DNA from: Microbacterium algeriense | GTDB taxonomy: Bacteria; Actinomycetota; Actinomycetes; Actinomycetales; Microbacteriaceae | Assembly (NCBI RefSeq): GCF_008868005.1 | Contig: NZ_WAAO01000001.1 | Span: forward strand, 248,001-312,000 | Reading direction: 5' to 3' | DNA: 64,000 nt | In this document: positions 26,628-34,381 of the stretch, piece after piece | How the letters are laid out: each line of letters starts with the position of its first letter | How positions within the stretch are numbered: the first letter of the stretch is position 1 | Program-made: the position numbers and the translations under genes | The notes under the pieces: model-generated | What the model saw: the letters and a program-made list of their open reading frames with translations, nothing else | What the model was told of the DNA's origin: nothing | The model's database searches: none

Positions 26628-27770
26628 TCAGCGGAGGAGGAGGTTCGGCTGCAGCAGGTACTTGAACGAGTCGAGGCCGGCCTGATCGACCGAGGTCTGG
26701 CTCGTAATCAGGACCGGGCTCAGCTTGTTGGCGTTGTCGCTCGACGTGAACGTCACCCGCACGAACTCGCTCCGCACCGCACCGAGAGCCTCGATGAGAT
26801 ACTGCGGGTTCAGACCGAGAGTCACCTCGTCACCGCCCGACAGGATCGCGTCGACCGACTCGGATGCACGAGCGTGGTCTCCACCGGAGGCGTCCATCGT
26901 GACGCTGTCGCTCGAGAACGTGAAACGCAGCGGAGCGGCACGATCGAGAACCAGGGACACGCGTCGCACGGCCTCGACCAGATCGGCGGTGTTGACGACC
27001 GCGTAGTGGTCGGTCTGCTCGGGGAACAGCCGGCGCACCGGCGGGAAGTTGCCCTTGATCAGCAGCGACGTCACCGTCTTGTTGCCCGCGGTGAACGCGA
27101 TGATCTCGCGGTCACCCGCTCCGGAGAACGCGACCTGGATCGTGCCCGCGTGTCCGAAGGTCTTGCCGACCTCGAGCAGAGTGCGCGCCGGCACGAGGGC
27201 GGTGGCCTCGACAGCCTCGCCGTCCCACGGCACATCGCGCAGCGAGACACGGTAGCGGTCGGTGGCGACCAGGCTCAGCGTGTGACCGGAGACCTCGAGC
27301 TGCACACCGGTCAGCACCGGGGTCACGTCATCGCGGGAGGCGGCGAAGCCCACCTGGGCGATCGCGGTGCCGAAGTCGTCGGCGGGAACGACGCCGGAGG
27401 AGCCAGTGACCTCGGGGATCGACGGGTATTCCTCGACCGGCATGGCCGCGAGAGTGAATCGGGCGGAGCCGCAGGTGACCGCGATCCCGCCGTCGTCCTC
27501 GACGGCGATCTCGATCGGTGCGTTCGGAAGCCGGCTCGCGATGTCGGAGAGAAGGCGGCCGTGGACCAGGATCGTGCCCGGTGTCTCGACGGTCGCCTCG
27601 ATGGTGGTGCGTGCCGAAGCCTCGTAGTCGAACGCCGACAGGGTGAGTCCGGAACCATCCGCCTCGATCAGGACTCCGGCGAGGATCGGCTGCGGATTGC
27701 GCTGCGGGAGGAGCTTGACGACGAAGGACACTGCCTCGCTGAAGACATCGCGGTTGACCTGAAACCTCAC
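26628..27770 (-). CDS. dnaN: DNA polymerase III sliding clamp (beta subunit)
   Basis: A 380-aa beta clamp with the three repeated domains of the family. The start MRFQVNRDVFSEAVSFV, the middle DRYRVSLRDVPW and the C-terminal LNPQYLIEAL and SPVLITS-like ending are diagnostic. It forms the ring that tethers polymerase III to DNA and recruits repair partners. Its GTG start has GGGAG 10-14 nt upstream. TAGCAT on the minus strand at 27834-27839 is a candidate -10 for a promoter at the edge of oriC. Confidence 0.97.
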   Translation of the reverse strand: MRFQVNRDVFSEAVSFVVKLLPQRNPQPILAGVLIEADGSGLTLSAFDYEASARTTIEATVETPGTILVHGRLLSDIASRLPNAPIEIAVEDDGGIAVTCGSARFTLAAMPVEEYPSIPEVTGSSGVVPADDFGTAIAQVGFAASRDDVTPVLTGVQLEVSGHTLSLVATDRYRVSLRDVPWDGEAVEATALVPARTLLEVGKTFGHAGTIQVAFSGAGDREIIAFTAGNKTVTSLLIKGNFPPVRRLFPEQTDHYAVVNTADLVEAVRRVSLVLDRAAPLRFTFSSDSVTMDASGGDHARASESVDAILSGGDEVTLGLNPQYLIEALGAVRSEFVRVTFTSSDNANKLSPVLITSQTSVDQAGLDSFKYLLQPNLLLR

Positions 27771-28259
27771 GGGTGCTCCCTTGTCGTCGAACTGTGACGC
27801 GTTGTCGTCGGCCCTGCCGGTGCAGGGCTTCCCATGCTAGCCCCACAGTCCGCGGTATCCCTACGCCGAGGTTCCTGTCATCCGTCCCGCCGTTCTCCCC
27901 ACCGTCTGGTGATCGGATCGCGCCTTGAATGACTTAACTCCTTAACGGTGTTAACACCTGTGGATACTGTGGATAAGTCGGTGGATAGCAAGAGCGAGTA
28001 AGGAACTACACGCTTGTCAGTTGTGGAATCCCTGAGGAATCCGCGGGTGGGGCGTCTTCGCCGCCACGCGGGTCTCCCCGTAGTTATCCACAGGTTTGGC
28101 CCCTGAGCTCACATTCGTCCCGACCTGATCCGGCGTCATCCACAAGTTATCCACATGTGCATAGAGGCATTTATCGCACGCGGAAACCGCGTGTCAAGCA
28201 CGGAGAAGGGGCACGGTTTCCTCGCGGATACCGTGCCCCTGTCGGCCGAACGCCGCTGA
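27771..28259. other. oriC: Chromosomal replication origin (oriC), dnaA-dnaN intergenic region
   Basis: A 489-bp gene-free interval. DnaA boxes read from sequence: TGTGGATAC 27959-27967 and TGTGGATAA 27968-27976 lying head to tail, weaker GGTGGATAG 27980-27988, TTATCCACA 28084-28092, TCATCCACA 28136-28144 and TTATCCACA 28147-28155. The stretch 27927-27957, with TTAACTCCTTAAC and GTGTTAACACC, is AT-rich for this genome and is the best candidate for the unwinding element. The location between dnaA and dnaN agrees with all well-studied actinobacterial origins. Confidence 0.93.
28207..28240 (-). terminator. Hairpin terminator after dnaA
   Basis: An 11-bp stem (28207-28217 with 28230-28240, AGGGGCACGGT/ACCGTGCCCCT) and 12-nt loop, 19 nt after the dnaA stop. 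A second 7-bp hairpin (28177-28193) follows. Confidence 0.75.
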
Positions 28260-29651
28260 TCAGCGGCGGCCGAGCTGCGTCGTGATCTCGGTGACCTGGT
28301 TGTAGATCGAGCGACGCTCCTTCATGAGCTCGCTGATCTTCTTGTACGCGTACATCACGGTGGTGTGGTCGCGATTGCCGAACAGCTGGCCGATCTTCGG
28401 CAGCGACAGGCTGGTCCGCTCGCGGCACAGATACATCGCGATCTGTCGTGCGGTGGCGATCTGCTGCGAACGGCTGGATCCGTAGAGGTCGTCGACCGTC
28501 AGCTTGAAGTACTGCGCCGTCGCCGTGATGATGTCGGTCGGCGAGATGATGTTGTCCTCGGCCGTGTCGACGATGTCACGCAGCACCGTCTGGGCGAGGG
28601 AGATGTCGAGCGCCGATCGGTTCAGACTCGCGAAGGCGGAGACGCGGATCAGCGCGCCTTCCAGCTCGCGGATGTTGGACGAGACGACCGTGGCGATGTA
28701 CTCGAGCACCTCGTCCGGGATGTGCAGCGCCTCGCTCTGCGCCTTCTTACGCAGGATCGCGATACGCGTCTCGAGGTCGGGCGCCTGCACGTCGGTGATC
28801 AGACCCCATTCGAAGCGGCTGCGCATCCGGTCCTCGAAACCGGTCAGATGCTTCGGCGCCACGTCGCTGGTGATGACCACCTGCTTGTTGTGGTCGTGCA
28901 GGGTGTTGAACGTGTGGAAGAAGGCCTCCTGCGTCTCCGCCCGCCCCTGCAGGAACTGGATGTCGTCGATCAGGAGGATGTCGACATCGCGGTATCGGGC
29001 CTGGAACGCGGCGCCGCGGTTGTTGGCGATCGAGTTGATGAAGTCGTTCGTGAACTCCTCGCTCGAGACGTAGCGCACCTTGACCCCGGCATACAAGGAC
29101 TGGGCGTAGTCGCCGATGGCGTGGAGGAGGTGGGTCTTGCCCAGTCCGGAGTCGCCGTAGATGAAGAGCGGGTTGTAGGCCTTGGCCGGCGCCTCGGCCA
29201 CAGCCACCGCCGCGGCGTGCGCGAAACGGTTGGACTGGCCGATGACGAAGTTGTCGAACGTGTACTTGGGGTTGAGTCGCGATTCATGGCGCAGCTGGGT
29301 GGGCTGCTCCATCGGGGACTCGACGCGCGGCTGCTCGGTTCGTCCGAAGTCGCCGACGGCGATCGGCGCGGTCTGCTGCTCGGCGAGCTCGTGATTCACC
29401 ACGACCCGGTACGAGGTGACCTCGTCGCCGACATGCGCCAGCGCCTCCATGATCGGCAGCCGCAGGCGCTTGTTGATCTGCGCGGCGGTCAGATCGTTGG
29501 GAACCTCGAGATACAGCGTGGCGGACATGACGCCGGCCGGAACGGCGAGACTCAGGAAGCCCTGGAGCTGGGGCGTGACGCGGTCGTCGTCGACCAGAAG
29601 CTCCTGCACCGTGGTCCAGATGGGGACGTCGGGCTGGGCAGGTGATGACAT
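28260..29651 (-). CDS. dnaA: Chromosomal replication initiator DnaA
   Basis: A 463-aa AAA+ initiator. Domain I occupies the first 90 residues; a short linker follows; the ATPase domain begins near 128 with [13 protein letters not shown], Walker [10 protein letters not shown] (166-174), Walker [10 protein letters not shown], and sensor regions. Domain IV binds DnaA boxes through the signature [15 protein letters not shown] near the C-terminus. ATG 29651 is used; upstream in-frame codons run through the promoter and a DnaA box. It is divergent from rpmH, with the two promoters sharing 314 bp. Confidence 0.97.
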   Translation of the reverse strand: MSSPAQPDVPIWTTVQELLVDDDRVTPQLQGFLSLAVPAGVMSATLYLEVPNDLTAAQINKRLRLPIMEALAHVGDEVTSYRVVVNHELAEQQTAPIAVGDFGRTEQPRVESPMEQPTQLRHESRLNPKYTFDNFVIGQSNRFAHAAAVAVAEAPAKAYNPLFIYGDSGLGKTHLLHAIGDYAQSLYAGVKVRYVSSEEFTNDFINSIANNRGAAFQARYRDVDILLIDDIQFLQGRAETQEAFFHTFNTLHDHNKQVVITSDVAPKHLTGFEDRMRSRFEWGLITDVQAPDLETRIAILRKKAQSEALHIPDEVLEYIATVVSSNIRELEGALIRVSAFASLNRSALDISLAQTVLRDIVDTAEDNIISPTDIITATAQYFKLTVDDLYGSSRSQQIATARQIAMYLCRERTSLSLPKIGQLFGNRDHTTVMYAYKKISELMKERRSIYNQVTEITTQLGRR

Positions 29652-29697
29652 GACGCTCCGGACGAGGGATCGAGGCGGGGTCGACGTGCCGTGCCCC

Positions 29698-29706
29698 TGT
29701 GGATAA
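29698..29706. promoter_or_regulatory. DnaA box downstream of the dnaA promoter
   Basis: TGTGGATAA, a perfect box, 12-20 nt downstream of the dnaA -10, inside the dnaA leader. The position suits autorepression by DnaA. Confidence 0.75.
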
Positions 29707-29717
29707 CTTCGGATGCC

Positions 29718-29746
29718 ACGGTAGTCACCCCGGCTGTGAACGGCAA
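29718..29746 (-). promoter_or_regulatory. Probable dnaA promoter
   Basis: On the minus strand TTGCCG (29746-29741), a 17-bp spacer and TACCGT (29723-29718), about 67 nt before the dnaA ATG. This is a good sigma-70-type match for an actinobacterium. Confidence 0.65.
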
Positions 29747-29797
29747 CCTGCCCTTGAAAACACACGCGCGTGTTGCGCGCGCCGGGCATGCCGCGGT

Positions 29798-29806
29798 TGT
29801 GGATAA
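29798..29806. promoter_or_regulatory. DnaA box between the dnaA and rpmH promoters
   Basis: TGTGGATAA, a perfect box, 52 bp upstream of the dnaA -35 and 47 bp upstream of the rpmH -35. It could affect either promoter. The rest of 29652-29965 holds the two promoters and no gene. Confidence 0.7.
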
Positions 29807-29852
29807 TGGCTGTGCGGTTCGTGTCGGACGTCGACCACCGAAGCGCGCAGAT

Positions 29853-29881
29853 TTGCTCTGCGCGCCAGTAAGACGTACCCT
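29853..29881 (+). promoter_or_regulatory. Probable rpmH operon promoter
   Basis: TTGCTC (29853-29858), a 17-bp spacer and TACCCT (29876-29881), giving a leader of roughly 78 nt before rpmH. Confidence 0.65.
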
Positions 29882-29965
29882 AAGTCGGTTGACTTATGCC
29901 TTTTCGGCAGTTCCCCATGTCTCCGGTCGAAGTGAATCCGGTGGCAGCATTCCCGGAGTGATTCC

Positions 29966-30103
29966 ATGAGCAAGCGCACCTTCCAGCCCAACAACCGTCG
30001 TCGCGCCAAGAAGCACGGCTTCCGCGCCCGCATGCGTACGCGTGCCGGTCGCGGCATCCTCGCTGCCCGCCGCGCGAAGGGCCGCACCGAGCTCTCTGCG
30101 TAG
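29966..30103 (+). CDS. rpmH: 50S ribosomal protein L34
   Basis: A 45-aa very basic protein, [19 protein letters not shown] onward, ending GRTELSA; this is the full-length actinobacterial L34 sequence pattern ([24 protein letters not shown]). It sits in the large ribosomal subunit. First gene of the rpmH-rnpA-yidD-yidC-jag-rsmG run; rnpA starts 6 nt after its stop. Confidence 0.99.
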   Translation: MSKRTFQPNNRRRAKKHGFRARMRTRAGRGILAARRAKGRTELSA

Positions 30104-30109
30104 TCCGCT

Positions 30110-30466
30110 GTGCTCGCCCGCCCCTCTCGGTTGACCCGCGGGAGCGACTATCGCCTGGTCGTTCGACGCGGTTCCCGTTGTGGCGGAGCGCGCGTCATCA
30201 CGTCGATGCTGTCGACGGGCGAGAGCAGAGCCGCGAGGTTCGGATTCATCATCAGCAAGCAGGTGGGCACCGCGGTGGTGCGCAACACCGTGCGCCGGCG
30301 ACTCAAAGCCGTGTGCGCGGAAGCACTGCCGCGCGTCCCCGAGGGCACGGATGTCGTCATCCGTGCCCTTCCTGCGTCCGCGAAGGCGTCCTTCGCGGAA
30401 CTCGAGGCGGACGTCCACCGTTGCCTCGGCAGACTCTCCGCCTCCGCGCCGGCGGGCTCGTCATGA
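30110..30466 (+). CDS. rnpA: Ribonuclease P protein component
   Basis: A 118-aa RNA-binding subunit that helps the catalytic RNA trim tRNA 5' leaders. The RNR motif region is readable as GFIISKQVGTAVVRNTVRRRLK, shown here in parts: VVRNTVRRRLK is the signature. The start is GTG 30110, six bases after the rpmH stop. The C-terminus overlaps yidD by ATGA. The RNase P RNA gene itself is not in the window. Confidence 0.97.
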   Translation: MLARPSRLTRGSDYRLVVRRGSRCGGARVITSMLSTGESRAARFGFIISKQVGTAVVRNTVRRRLKAVCAEALPRVPEGTDVVIRALPASAKASFAELEADVHRCLGRLSASAPAGSS

Positions 30467-30813
30467 CCGCGCTGCCGGCGTCGTCCATCGGCACGGCGCG
30501 GATGCAGGGTCGCGATGTGCTCCGCAGCATCCCGCTGATCCCGCGGAACCTCGTTCTCGGGTTCCTCGCCGCGTACCGCAAGGTGATCTCGCCAATGTAC
30601 GGGGATGTGTGTGCGTACTACCCCAGCTGCTCCGCCTACGCTGTAGGTGCGGTGCAGCAGCACGGTGCTGTGAAGGGAGCAGTGCTCTCCGCATGGCGCA
30701 TCCTTCGCTGCAACCCCTGGACCAGCGGTGGCGTCGACGACGTCCGTCCGCATGACCACTTCCGTTACGACCTGACCGCGCACGGTTTCGTCGTCCCTTC
30801 CCGAAAGGACTGA
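30463..30813 (+). CDS. yidD: Membrane protein insertion efficiency factor YidD
   Basis: A 116-aa protein. After about 25 residues of variable head comes the family core: YRKVISPMYGDVCAYYPSCS with conserved Cys residues, SAYAVGAVQQHG and WRILRCNPWTSGG. It is membrane-associated through an amphipathic helix and helps YidC. ATG 30463 overlaps the rnpA stop; longer in-frame reading would overlap most of rnpA. YidC follows after 3 bp. Confidence 0.96.
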   Translation: MTALPASSIGTARMQGRDVLRSIPLIPRNLVLGFLAAYRKVISPMYGDVCAYYPSCSAYAVGAVQQHGAVKGAVLSAWRILRCNPWTSGGVDDVRPHDHFRYDLTAHGFVVPSRKD

Positions 30814-30816
30814 TCG

Positions 30817-31887
30817 GTGGGTCTTGACCTTCTGCTCGCCAGCGCCACCCCCAGCCAAGAACCGGCTGCGGGTGGATTCGACCTGATCGGCACCATCCTC
30901 TGGCCACTGAAGTGGGTGGTCGAGCTGATCCTCGTCGCCTGGCACTGGCTCTTCACCACCGTCGGACTCCCCGCCGCATCCGGCATCACCTGGGTGCTGT
31001 CGATCGTCGGTCTCGTCATCGTCGTGCGCGCCGCGCTGATCCCGCTCTTCGTGAAGCAGATCAAGAGCCAGCGGAAGATGATGGAAATCGCTCCTGAACT
31101 GCGAAAAGTTCAGGAGAAGTATCGCGGCAAGAAGGATCAGCTCTCTCGCGAGGCGATGAGCCGCGAGACCATGGCGCTGTACAAGAAGCACGGCACGACG
31201 CCGATGTCGAGCTGTCTGCCGCTGCTCGTGCAGATGCCGATCTTCTTCTCGCTGTACAGCGTGCTGAGCGACGTCAGCAAGCACGCGCGAGACAACATCG
31301 GTGGTGTCGGTCTTCTCAGCCCGGAGCTGACGAAGGAGTTCTACGACGCGAAGCTGTTCGGTGTGGCCTCGCTGCACGAGACGCTCGGCAACGCGGTGGA
31401 CGCCCAGAACACGACGGCCATCATCATCCTGGTCACGCTCGTCGTCCTCATGATCGCGTCGCAGTTCTTCACGCAGCTGCAGATCATCTCCAAGAACCTG
31501 TCGCCCGAGGCCAAGACCGGCCAGGCGTACCAGATGCAGAAGATCATGCTGTACGTGCTGCCGCTCGGCTTCATCTTCTCGGGTGTCTTCTTCCCGCTCG
31601 GCGTCGTCGTGTACTGGTTCATCTCGAACCTCTGGACCATGGGTCAGCAGTTCCTCGTCATCCGCGAGATGCCGACGCCGGGTTCCGAGGCGGCCAAGGC
31701 CCGCGAGGAGCGCTTGGCTCGCAAGGGCAAGGCGATCGATTCGTCCGGCAAGGTCGTGCCGATGGCAGCGTACGAGGCGGAGCAGCAGCGCCTGCTCGAG
31801 GAGGCGGAGAAGGCGAAGGCCGCCGCCCCCAAGCGTCAGCAGCCTGTCGGCAAGAAGCGTGCGAAGAAGAAGGGGAGCGGTTCATGA
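30817..31887 (+). CDS. yidC: Membrane protein insertase YidC
   Basis: A 356-aa insertase of the YidC/Oxa1/Alb3 family acting alone or with SecYEG. Helices are visible from about 25 on; the hallmark conserved Arg in the groove is in VVRAALIPLFVKQIKSQ, and PMSSCLPLLVQMPIFFSLY is the signature helix pair. The C-terminal 70 residues are a long basic tail ending KKRAKKKGSGS that can bind ribosomes. GTG start 30817 lies 3 nt after yidD. The stop overlaps jag. Confidence 0.96.
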   Translation: MGLDLLLASATPSQEPAAGGFDLIGTILWPLKWVVELILVAWHWLFTTVGLPAASGITWVLSIVGLVIVVRAALIPLFVKQIKSQRKMMEIAPELRKVQEKYRGKKDQLSREAMSRETMALYKKHGTTPMSSCLPLLVQMPIFFSLYSVLSDVSKHARDNIGGVGLLSPELTKEFYDAKLFGVASLHETLGNAVDAQNTTAIIILVTLVVLMIASQFFTQLQIISKNLSPEAKTGQAYQMQKIMLYVLPLGFIFSGVFFPLGVVVYWFISNLWTMGQQFLVIREMPTPGSEAAKAREERLARKGKAIDSSGKVVPMAAYEAEQQRLLEEAEKAKAAAPKRQQPVGKKRAKKKGSGS

Positions 31888-32375
31888 GCGAGGTCGTGAC
31901 CGAGAACGACGTGCCCACGGTGGCACAGCTGGAGCACGAGGGCGACGTCGCCGCCGACTACCTCGAGGAGCTGCTCGACATCGCCGACATCGATGGCGAC
32001 CTGAACCTCGACGTTCGTCAGGGCCGCGCCTACGTCTCCGTGGAGGCAGAGGGTGACGCGCTTGCGCTGCTCTCCGCTCCCGAGACGGTGCAGGCGCTGC
32101 AGGAGCTGACGCGCCTGGCTGTGCAGAGCAAGACCGGTTCCTTCTCGCGCCTCATCCTCGACATCGCCGGCTCGCGCGACACGCGCCGCCGTCAGCTGGA
32201 GACCCTGGTGGACGCCGCTGCCGCGAAGCTCGACGAGGGATCCTCGCAGGCGTCGCTGCCCTCGATGTCGAGCTACGAGCGCAAGCTGGTGCACGACATC
32301 GCTGCGGAGCGTGGCCTGGTGTCCGAGTCCTACGGCGAGGGCGCCGACCGTCACACGGTCCTGCGTCGTCGTTGA
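31884..32375 (+). CDS. Jag/KhpB-like KH-R3H RNA-binding protein
   Basis: A 163-aa protein with a KH-like domain (about 20-90, including DGDLNLDVRQGRAYVSVEAEG in pieces) and an R3H domain at the C-terminus: SYERKLVHDIAAERGL, then ESYGEGADRHTVLRR, the single-strand nucleic-acid-binding helix-loop. It lacks the N-terminal Jag-N domain of firmicute Jag. Its constant place after yidC suggests a role in RNA regulation of cell-envelope genes, but the actual targets are unknown. The ATG overlaps the yidC stop. Confidence 0.92.
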   Translation: MSEVVTENDVPTVAQLEHEGDVAADYLEELLDIADIDGDLNLDVRQGRAYVSVEAEGDALALLSAPETVQALQELTRLAVQSKTGSFSRLILDIAGSRDTRRRQLETLVDAAAAKLDEGSSQASLPSMSSYERKLVHDIAAERGLVSESYGEGADRHTVLRRR

Positions 32376-32400
32376 TGGCTCAGAACCCTGCTTCCACGCG

Positions 32401-33036
32401 ATGACCGGCGAAGATCTCGTTCTGGAGGAGGAGCCCGCGGTCGCCGCGCAGCTCTTCGCGGACCGAATCGATGCCGCCCGCGCCTTCACCGCAGCACTTG
32501 CGCGTGAGGGGGAGGAGCGCGGTCTCATCGGTCCCCTGGAACTCCCGCGCCTGTGGACTCGTCACATCCTGAACAGTGCGATCGCGGCACCACTCTTCCA
32601 CGGTTCTGTCGCGGACATCGGCTCTGGAGCCGGACTCCCGGGTATCGTGCTCGCCATCGCCCGTCCTGACGTCACCTGGACGCTCGTCGAGCCGATGGAG
32701 CGTCGCATCACCTGGCTCACCGAGCAGGTACAGGCCCTCGGGCTGGAGAATGTCACCGTACTCCGTGCTCGTGCGGAGGATGTCCGGCCGGTGGGCGGGT
32801 TCGATGTGGTGACCGCCCGCGCGGTGAGTGCACTGCGGACCTTGATCCCGATCACCGCCCCGCTCGTCCGCGACGGCGGGGAGCTGACACTCCTCAAGGG
32901 AATGAACGCTGCGAACGAGATCGAGGCCGCTCAGAAGCAGATCAAGAAGTTCCGGCTGAGTGATGTCCGCGTAGAGGTTCTGGGCGAGGGAGTGCTCCCG
33001 GAGACCACTCGTGTCGTCCGGGCCCGGGTTCGGTAG
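32401..33036 (+). CDS. rsmG: 16S rRNA (guanine-N7) methyltransferase RsmG
   Basis: A 211-aa SAM-dependent methyltransferase modifying 16S rRNA at position equivalent to G527. The SAM motif is SVADIGSGAGLPGIVLAI; upstream LPRLWTRHILNS is the RsmG N-terminal motif, and the later RAVSALRTLIP and LLKGMN fit the family. Loss of RsmG gives low-level streptomycin resistance in other bacteria. ATG 32401 is the only good start. A nine-codon frame (32375-32404) overlaps it by ATGA and may couple it to jag. Confidence 0.95.
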   Translation: MTGEDLVLEEEPAVAAQLFADRIDAARAFTAALAREGEERGLIGPLELPRLWTRHILNSAIAAPLFHGSVADIGSGAGLPGIVLAIARPDVTWTLVEPMERRITWLTEQVQALGLENVTVLRARAEDVRPVGGFDVVTARAVSALRTLIPITAPLVRDGGELTLLKGMNAANEIEAAQKQIKKFRLSDVRVEVLGEGVLPETTRVVRARVR

Positions 33037-33052
33037 CCGTCTCGTCGTCTGA

Positions 33053-33080
33053 GCGGGGTGTTTCACGTGAAACACCCCGC
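33053..33080. terminator. 28-bp perfect palindrome after rsmG containing parS site 1
   Basis: GCGGGG, the 16-bp parS, then CCCCGC form an uninterrupted palindrome 16 nt after the rsmG stop, followed by TTTCG. As RNA it makes a stem that may end the rpmH-rsmG transcript. Confidence 0.6.
33059..33074. other. parS: parS site 1
   Basis: TGTTTCACGTGAAACA, the exact consensus ParB-binding palindrome. Confidence 0.95.
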
Positions 33081-33122
33081 TTTCGCGTTCGGTGCCGTCG
33101 TGATGACGCGCGTGCTCGTCGA

Positions 33123-33138
33123 CGTTTCACGTGAAACG
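33123..33138. other. parS: parS site 2
   Basis: CGTTTCACGTGAAACG, a perfect palindrome with the invariant 14-bp core; the outer pair is C/G in place of T/A. Confidence 0.9.
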
Positions 33139-33285
33139 GTCGCGTTCGGCCAGGATGCGCTCTGTGGCTGTGATTGGTTGATGTGCGGGCGGCAACTCCT
33201 TCGCGTCGCCGAAGCGTGAGCTACGCCTGCGCAGCGGCAGTCCCCTACGGCGCAGGGACGTCTAGGAGGAGTCGGGACAGAGCGA

Positions 33286-33301
33286 TGTTTCACGTGAAAC
33301 G
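33286..33301. other. parS: parS site 3
   Basis: TGTTTCACGTGAAACG, 15 of 16 consensus positions. Confidence 0.9.
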
Positions 33302-33495
33302 TGTGCATCAGGAGACGCTTGCCGGCGAGATGACGTGGGTGCTCACTTGATAGGCCGTGTGCGGAACGCAGGTCTCGCTCTCCCGGAGGATCCGGTCGGC
33401 ACACTCTCGCTGGTGATGATGTCCGGCCAGGCGCGGACGCCCGCCCGCGGCGCGTACCGACCGAAGTGGAGGTCTCGCACCTCCTTGGTAATGGG

Positions 33496-33511
33496 TGTTT
33501 CACGTGAAACA
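33496..33511. other. parS: parS site 4
   Basis: TGTTTCACGTGAAACA, exact consensus. Confidence 0.95.
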
Positions 33512-33651
33512 TCAGAGCGCGGTCGGTGGCTCCACGCGGAAGGTGCTCGGCGCCATCGATTTCCGCTTGTAGGCCGAGTCGGTGGTGTTGGCTCACGTAG
33601 TTCGGTTGGTGGCTCAAGGTTCAGCGAGGGAACCCGACGACTGCGGCTCGG

Positions 33652-33667
33652 TGTTTCACGTGAAACA
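33652..33667. other. parS: parS site 5
   Basis: TGTTTCACGTGAAACA, exact consensus. Confidence 0.95.
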
Positions 33668-33997
33668 CAGTCGCTTCTCGGCGGCCGATCGTCGCTGTGA
33701 CTGGGTATCACCGACGTGGAGTGGACGCGGGAGCCAGAAGTGCGTCCTGGGGGAGAGGGCGACGCTTGGAGCACGGGCCTGGAACCGGCGCGATCCTTCG
33801 TGGCCTGCGCATCCTGCAGCTGCTTGTTCTCGTCCGCCCGGCGCATCGCAGGGGCAGATGGTGGGCCGGTCATGTCCCGCTGGAACGCTCGGCGTGCACG
33901 GGTCCGCGCTCTCGCAGGAGTGTGCCCTGCAAGACCGGCTCGCCCACTTGATGCGGAACAGCTACGGGGCGTGGGCAGACGGGACACAGGCACGCAC

Positions 33998-34013
33998 CGT
34001 TTCACGTGAAACG
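33998..34013. other. parS: parS site 6
   Basis: CGTTTCACGTGAAACG, same variant as site 2; 331 bp from site 5, the largest gap in the cluster. Confidence 0.9.
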
Positions 34014-34232
34014 GACGGTCGGTAACCCCGCAGGCCACTTCGGGATTGTCCGCGGGAGCGCCGCCTCGGCGGAGCGGGGGCCGCTTTGTCGGGATTTCAC
34101 TATGCCGCAGCGAAAGGCCAACGGGCATTACTCCGGCGGAACGATGACAGTTGGGCGTGTGTCAGCGATCCGCAGGCCCCCATCCCGCACCCAAAGCGTC
34201 CGTCCCAGACCCCAACCGTGTGAGGCGGCCCC

Positions 34233-34248
34233 TGTTTCACGTGAAACA
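34233..34248. other. parS: parS site 7
   Basis: TGTTTCACGTGAAACA, exact consensus. Confidence 0.95.
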
Positions 34249-34381
34249 AGGGACGCTTCTCCCGCAGCTCCGCGATGAGATGTAGAGGTGCGGTACCGCT
34301 CATTCCGCGCCGCTACCGGGCCACTGGCGAGGGAACGTGGGCGCAAGCGATTAGAGTGGAACGCGGCCCCGAAAGGAGTGG

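Larger units (their letters stand above)
33037..34381. other. Gene-free centromere-like region between rsmG and parA
   Basis: In 1,345 bp I find seven parS sites plus the eighth at its edge and no convincing gene. Open frames exist on both strands, but they lack ribosome sites and family features, and several merely translate parS as MFHVKH or VSRET. The sequence between sites shows no repeat unit. TAGAGT at 34352-34357 and AAAGGAG at 34372-34378 belong to the parA promoter and ribosome site. Confidence 0.8.

Noticed and set aside
33063..34128. Open frames on both strands inside the parS cluster
   Set aside because: Several read through parS as MFHVKH or VSRET, none has a ribosome site, domain or coupling; treated as non-coding.
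27771..34381. Insertion sequence or prophage near the origin
   Set aside because: No transposase, integrase or phage-like frame is present; repeats here are parS or DnaA boxes.
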